The notes under the pieces are model-generated. The model saw only the letters and a list, made by a program, of their open reading frames with translations, was not told where the DNA came from and made no database searches. From Calothrix sp. PCC 7103 (GTDB lineage Bacteria; Cyanobacteriota; Cyanobacteriia; Cyanobacteriales; Nostocaceae): a stretch of DNA of 64,000 nt. The stretch lies in the NCBI RefSeq assembly GCF_000331305.1, contig NZ_KB217483.1, forward strand, positions 353,534-417,533. The letters run 5' to 3'. The first letter of the stretch is position 1. Each line of letters begins with the position of its first letter. The translations under genes were made by a program, and so were the position numbers. This document shows, in pieces, positions 60,535 through 64,000 of the stretch.

Positions 60535-61722
60535 TCAAACTGTCATGGAGTTAATTCGCTCTTGTTCTTCAAGCCAACTCACTACGCTTGACTTACTAAC
60601 GTTTACAGGTCTATCTTCACCTTCAATAAATATTTGGAATGACCCTGTTTCTAGCTCGTAGTAATCTAAAATCAAGTTGGATTCTCTTGCTTTGTTCAAG
60701 GCTTTGACTCGCTGGGGAAGTAATTCCTCAATTCGAGATTTTTCTGCTTCGCTTAATAGCTCAATTGCTTTATCTTTAACTGACTGGTGGCGATATAATG
60801 CGCTTCTAATTTGGTAATAACTTGTAGCTGATTCTAACTTCTCAATCAGTACTAATGTTTCTTGCTCTTCAGCAGACGGCGCCACAGTAACATTATCATT
60901 AAGGGAATTATCCTCCTGATGGTTAGAGTGGTTTGAAACTTCTTCAACTTCAGGGTTGATGATTTGTTCAGGCTCTACTATGCTTGAGTCTTCTTGTATC
61001 GTTTCTTCAATCTCTACTGCTAATACTTCCGAACTAGAGGACGTTTCTGGCTCTGGAACAAGCATCGACTCTGAAGCTTCAGTTTGAGACTCCTCTGGGG
61101 TTTGCGTAATTTTAGCATAATAGTCTGCAACTGCCTCTCTTAGTATACTTTGAGGAATCATTCCATGTTCATCTATTAAACGCTGTGTTAGTACACCAGT
61201 TCTTTCGTCATCCTCCCACACTGGAGGGAATTGGCAATATCTTGCTCCAGAAGAAGGCGCCCTCCTCCAGATATTTGGTTTTTCTTCCTTTTTGGGTTTA
61301 AGTTGTTCTTCTTTTTGTGATTTTATCAGTGATTTCCTTTCTTCAATCAATAAGAGCACGATTTCACAGGTTAATGCACCTGGAGCATAGTTTGTAATCA
61401 AATCTATAACTGGTCTGTATTCAAGAGAACACAACTTTAACAAGACTGTGACTGGTATTGGCGCCAGTTGTTGTGGGCAATTTACGAAATCTTGAAAGTA
61501 TTGTCCAATTTTGAGCGCGCGCTTCTCTTCAAAACTGCCTTTATTCCAACCACAAATTTCTAACTGAATTTTATAATCACGCTTACTGTAGTTCGTTTTG
61601 TATTCGTATAGCAAGAAAGCTGTATGAAGGTATTCGAGAGTGCTGGTTTCGATGTGTACGGTAGGATTTGGGTTTAATTGATGCTGTTGAGCATAAGTAG
61701 CGGATGCAAAAGTAGTAGTCAT
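60535..61722 (-). CDS. Plasmid protein with WRR-RYCQ domain, paralogue of the 8.6-kb gene
   Basis: A 395-aa protein with RBS AGAGGTAT before ATG 61722. The conserved block IWRRAPSSGARYCQ, then DERTGVLTQRLIDEHGMIPQSILREAV, matches that in the gene at 8649-10169. The C-terminus holds a small beta domain, EVSKSSVVSWLEEQER. The N-terminus (residues 1-130) is different in the two. Two divergent copies on one replicon suggest a duplicated plasmid function, perhaps in regulation or DNA maintenance. No enzyme motif is found. Confidence 0.65.
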   Translation of the reverse strand: MTTTFASATYAQQHQLNPNPTVHIETSTLEYLHTAFLLYEYKTNYSKRDYKIQLEICGWNKGSFEEKRALKIGQYFQDFVNCPQQLAPIPVTVLLKLCSLEYRPVIDLITNYAPGALTCEIVLLLIEERKSLIKSQKEEQLKPKKEEKPNIWRRAPSSGARYCQFPPVWEDDERTGVLTQRLIDEHGMIPQSILREAVADYYAKITQTPEESQTEASESMLVPEPETSSSSEVLAVEIEETIQEDSSIVEPEQIINPEVEEVSNHSNHQEDNSLNDNVTVAPSAEEQETLVLIEKLESATSYYQIRSALYRHQSVKDKAIELLSEAEKSRIEELLPQRVKALNKARESNLILDYYELETGSFQIFIEGEDRPVNVSKSSVVSWLEEQERINSMTV

Positions 61723-61825
61723 GCTAAGATACCTCTGGTTTTATTATTTTTTGGTCTTGATAGACCCTTTTCTTGGTCTAGAAAGACTCTTTCTCTATTG
61801 GCGCTCTATTGAATAATGCTATGAA

Positions 61826-62425
61826 TCAAGCCGCTTTTTTGTTCCAGTTGTGCCCTTGTTGAGGCTGAGATTTTGAAATAGCAGCGAGTGCATAACCCAA
61901 GGTGTGTTTGTGGATGCGGGGCATTTTGCTGAAAGTGATGTCCTGACCCCACTTTTGAACAGACCTGGCGCCAACATGCAAGACTTGCGTAAGAGTTTTG
62001 ATACAGCTTGCGTGAAACCCAGTACGAGATATAGTTTGCACTCTTTGCTGTTCGGTTAAACCATCAAGTAGAACTGTCTCCAAAAAAGTTTGAGCTTCCA
62101 CTGTTGGTGGTACATATTCACCGATCAGAATTGTTTCGACTGTATTTGATTTAATGCCAGTAGTAAAAAAGTAAGCCAGACCAGCCTTGCAGTAGTTTGG
62201 CATTCCATCAAAATTGAGGTCAGTTCCCCAGTTGCGAACTGTTGCTCTTTCTATATCAAAAATGCAACTCAGTACAGAGATACATTTTTTGCGGTACTGA
62301 GAGTCAGTTTCCTCTTCTAGAAGACTTTCGGTACTAAGGGAAGCAATACCGAAGCAATGGCGTAGAAACTGTCGAGGTTCTAAACCTCTTTTAGGTAAGT
62401 CTTTCAGGATTTCGCAGTTTTCCAT
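61826..62425 (-). CDS. Internally duplicated helical protein, possible DNA-binding regulator
   Basis: ATG 62425 (199 aa, MENCEIL) is preferred to TTG 62464. CISVLSCIFDIERATVRNWGTDLNFDGMPNYCKAGLAYF and CIKTLTQVLHVGARSVQKWGQDITFSKMPRIHKHTLGYAL are two copies of the same 50-residue unit. Each has a helix-turn-helix-like core V-R-N-W-G or V-Q-K-W-G. The tail is basic. A DNA-binding role is suggested by the HTH-like repeats, but no family is recognised. Confidence 0.6.
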   Translation of the reverse strand: MENCEILKDLPKRGLEPRQFLRHCFGIASLSTESLLEEETDSQYRKKCISVLSCIFDIERATVRNWGTDLNFDGMPNYCKAGLAYFFTTGIKSNTVETILIGEYVPPTVEAQTFLETVLLDGLTEQQRVQTISRTGFHASCIKTLTQVLHVGARSVQKWGQDITFSKMPRIHKHTLGYALAAISKSQPQQGHNWNKKAA

Positions 62426-62546
62426 ATTTACGTATTTATGGAATTTGTAGAAGTTTTTGACCAATACTGTTATGCTACGACCAGTAATGAACTATGTCAA
62501 CTAGTAATGCACTTAAGTGACAAATATTGGTTATGGCGCAAAAATA

Positions 62547-62735
62547 ATGAACTATAACCAATCTTTATGTCATAACGTGCCTACAAAAAAACCTAGAACA
62601 ACAATTTATCTTGAACCTGAACTGATGCAAGCCCTTGAGGAACGAGCCAAAGAGGAAAAGCGGACAGTCAGCAACTTATGCAACTTGTTAATTGAGCAGG
62701 CTATGAACGAATGGTTAAAGCAGAAGGGAAAATAG
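62547..62735 (+). CDS. CopG-like ribbon-helix-helix protein
   Basis: ATG 62547 (62 aa) is preferred to GTG 62517. TTIYLEPELMQALEERAKEEKRTVSNLCNLLIEQAMNEWL is a textbook ribbon-helix-helix. Such proteins repress plasmid copy number or toxin genes. No partner toxin is adjacent. The promoter region is shared with the divergent gene at 62425. Confidence 0.75.
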   Translation: MNYNQSLCHNVPTKKPRTTIYLEPELMQALEERAKEEKRTVSNLCNLLIEQAMNEWLKQKGK

Positions 62736-63094
62736 ATATAGAACATAAAAACTATACATTTTGGATAACAATAAAAACAAGACTCTAAGTTCATGATTTT
62801 ATTGATGTATCACAAACACTGACTTTCCCGTCTACTCTTGGGGCTTAAACAACCAAATTCTTACCTTGAAGACAATTTTTTGCTTAGATGCCTTTTTTCA
62901 TTTTTGTTAATCCTCGCTTCTTTCTAAAAATGTACAAAAAAATCGTTTTAATTTCCTAAATAGTTTACAAAATTTAATATATTTAGGAAATTTCTCGCTT
63001 GTCTGACTGCATCTGCTTTACACAAGCTTGGCGCCATAAGCCTTTGCAGTTAGGCAGAGAACTAGTTTTATGCTGTAGCTGTAGACTGGTAAAT
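62736..63094. other. Gap with no clear feature
   Basis: This 360-bp AT-rich gap contains a frame that extends upstream from the next gene (GTG or ATG at 62999) and one GGCGCC site. I see no convincing hairpin or ORF. A promoter for the gene at 63095 is likely but not definable. Confidence 0.3.
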
Positions 63095-63868
63095 ATGAGT
63101 GATACTTCTAATCCTGATAAAAATAAGCAGTACAAATACATTGATATTCCTCTGAGTGAGGAGATGGAACAAAAGCTGATGTCATTGCCGGCAGCTTGGG
63201 AGAAAGCTGTGGGTAATAAATCTAGAGGTAATAAACCAGAAAGCAAACGCTTGCGTAATTTGGTGGACTTTGCCTTTGCTTTTTTGGATTATTTAGTGTC
63301 GAATGGTATACATGTACCTAGTCCAGGAGCATTTGACAAGTTTTTTGCAGCATCTAGCTGGGCTATTTATAGGTCAGAGAAAACTGACTTGCTGCCAAAT
63401 ACTACAATTAATGAAATGGTTCAAGATAAGCATGAATCAATTTCTTATGAAACTCAGCTTGGGCGTGACTTAATAGAAATTTTTGAAACTGATGAATTAG
63501 AAGTTATTAAGCCATATAGAAAAGAAGGTATTTCTGTATTAATAAAAAAATTAGCTGCTGGTTACTTTGCTTATCAGCAGCTTCTAGCAAATTTAGCAAA
63601 GTTAAAAGTACCTGAACCTAGTGTTTCAGATACTGAGGGTTGGGTTAAAAAATATTGTTCTGATTCTAATCTCTGTCATGATTTACTAGAACTACTGCTG
63701 AATATGGATACTCTTCCAAACCAAGAAGAAATGACGTTTTTGGCTAATAAGTACAAGGTACGTACTAGACAGTTATATAAAATTTATTACCTTATGCACG
63801 GATGTGGTACAGAACATTCTGGTTGTGACGGTGAAAGTAAAAATGATGATAAATGCGATTGCCATTGA
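63095..63868 (+). CDS. Hypothetical plasmid protein, unknown
   Basis: ATG 63095 (257 aa, MSDTSNPDK) is preferred to ATG 62999, which would add an odd Cys-rich stretch of 32 aa. The protein is helical: EEMEQKLMSLPAAWEKAVGNK, then SKRLRNLVDFAFAFLDYLVSN, then AFDKFFAASSWAIYR. The C-terminus holds HGCGTEHSGCDGESKNDDKCDCH, a Cys/His-rich end that may bind metal. No family is recognised. It is the last plus-strand gene here. Confidence 0.5.
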   Translation: MSDTSNPDKNKQYKYIDIPLSEEMEQKLMSLPAAWEKAVGNKSRGNKPESKRLRNLVDFAFAFLDYLVSNGIHVPSPGAFDKFFAASSWAIYRSEKTDLLPNTTINEMVQDKHESISYETQLGRDLIEIFETDELEVIKPYRKEGISVLIKKLAAGYFAYQQLLANLAKLKVPEPSVSDTEGWVKKYCSDSNLCHDLLELLLNMDTLPNQEEMTFLANKYKVRTRQLYKIYYLMHGCGTEHSGCDGESKNDDKCDCH

Positions 63869-63871
63869 TGT

Positions 63872-64000
63872 TTAGTCCATTTTCTCTTTGTCAAGTTCAG
63901 TGAGTTCTCCTCCTGATTTCAACTTTTCAATTTTCTTTTCTCTTGCTATTTTTTTCGCATCTAAAGCAAATGCATCAAGAATTTCTGCAACGCTAACTTG
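63872..64000 (-). CDS. 3' end of a minus-strand gene running off the window
   Basis: On the minus strand an open frame of 43 codons runs in from the right edge and ends at TAA (63874-63872): QVSVAEILDAFALDAKKIAREKKIEKLKSGG, then ELTELDKEKMD. It looks helical and charged, and the frame is free of stops over the whole 129 bases. The gene starts beyond 64000. The stop codons of this and the neighbouring plus-strand gene are only three bases apart, so they converge. Confidence 0.6.
   Translation of the reverse strand, partial: QVSVAEILDAFALDAKKIAREKKIEKLKSGGELTELDKEKMD

Overview
The window looks like part of a large plasmid, or plasmid-like conjugative element, of a filamentous (Nostocales-type) cyanobacterium. 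The evidence is a Uma2-type nuclease, a Ycf46-like AAA ATPase, pentapeptide repeats, cyanobacterial-style dispersed repeats, an AT-rich background, and a very high density of the palindrome GGCGCC (about 84 hand-counted sites). No rRNA, tRNA, CRISPR array or intact transposase was found. No replication initiator could be recognised.

Left part (0.3-14.5 kb, plus strand): a conjugative type IV secretion block. It holds a secreted VirB5-position protein, VirB6-, VirB8-, VirB10- and VirB9-like components, a membrane-anchored nuclease-like protein, a Ycf46-like AAA ATPase, a VirB1-like transglycosylase, a lipoprotein and a VirD4-type coupling ATPase. VirB4 and VirB11 are absent and may lie upstream of the window. 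At 15-18 kb are a LuxR-type response regulator and, on the other strand, a HUH relaxase with a MobC-like partner. A repeat-rich gap (18.7-19.3 kb) precedes a partition/maintenance operon (ParM-like actin, a ParA/MinD-like ATPase and several plasmid proteins). A Uma2-like gene follows.

Middle part (24-34.6 kb, mostly minus strand): a roughly 1481-residue protein with the signatures of the QDE-1/YonO/RNA-polymerase double-psi-barrel superfamily (DCDGD, then IGLVANL, then VDRGKS). After it comes a run of small plasmid genes, several with a recurrent GGCGTNAGCC leader hairpin and with clear terminators.

Right part (35-60 kb): a dense defence island. A minus-strand block carries, in transcription order, a GHKL ATPase, a STAS-like/winged-helix protein, CBASS (CD-NTase, E2-like protein, patatin phospholipase) and an NYN nuclease. 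A consensus promoter then drives an XRE regulator, a Cas4-like nuclease, a catalytically complete prokaryotic Argonaute, a small helical protein and an HExxH metalloprotease-like protein. Beyond it lie a decayed darT toxin gene and a helicase-methylase-ATPase (Hma-like) system: a DUF499 ATPase, a DUF1156 methylase and a PLD-SNF2 helicase. That system is broken up by four minus-strand genes and a VapBC pair. A RelE-type toxin-antitoxin pair and plasmid-type proteins fill 59.8-64 kb.

The strongest candidates for something new are the RdRP-like polymerase, the five-gene Argonaute operon, and the GHKL/STAS-like pair placed directly upstream of CBASS with NYN directly downstream.
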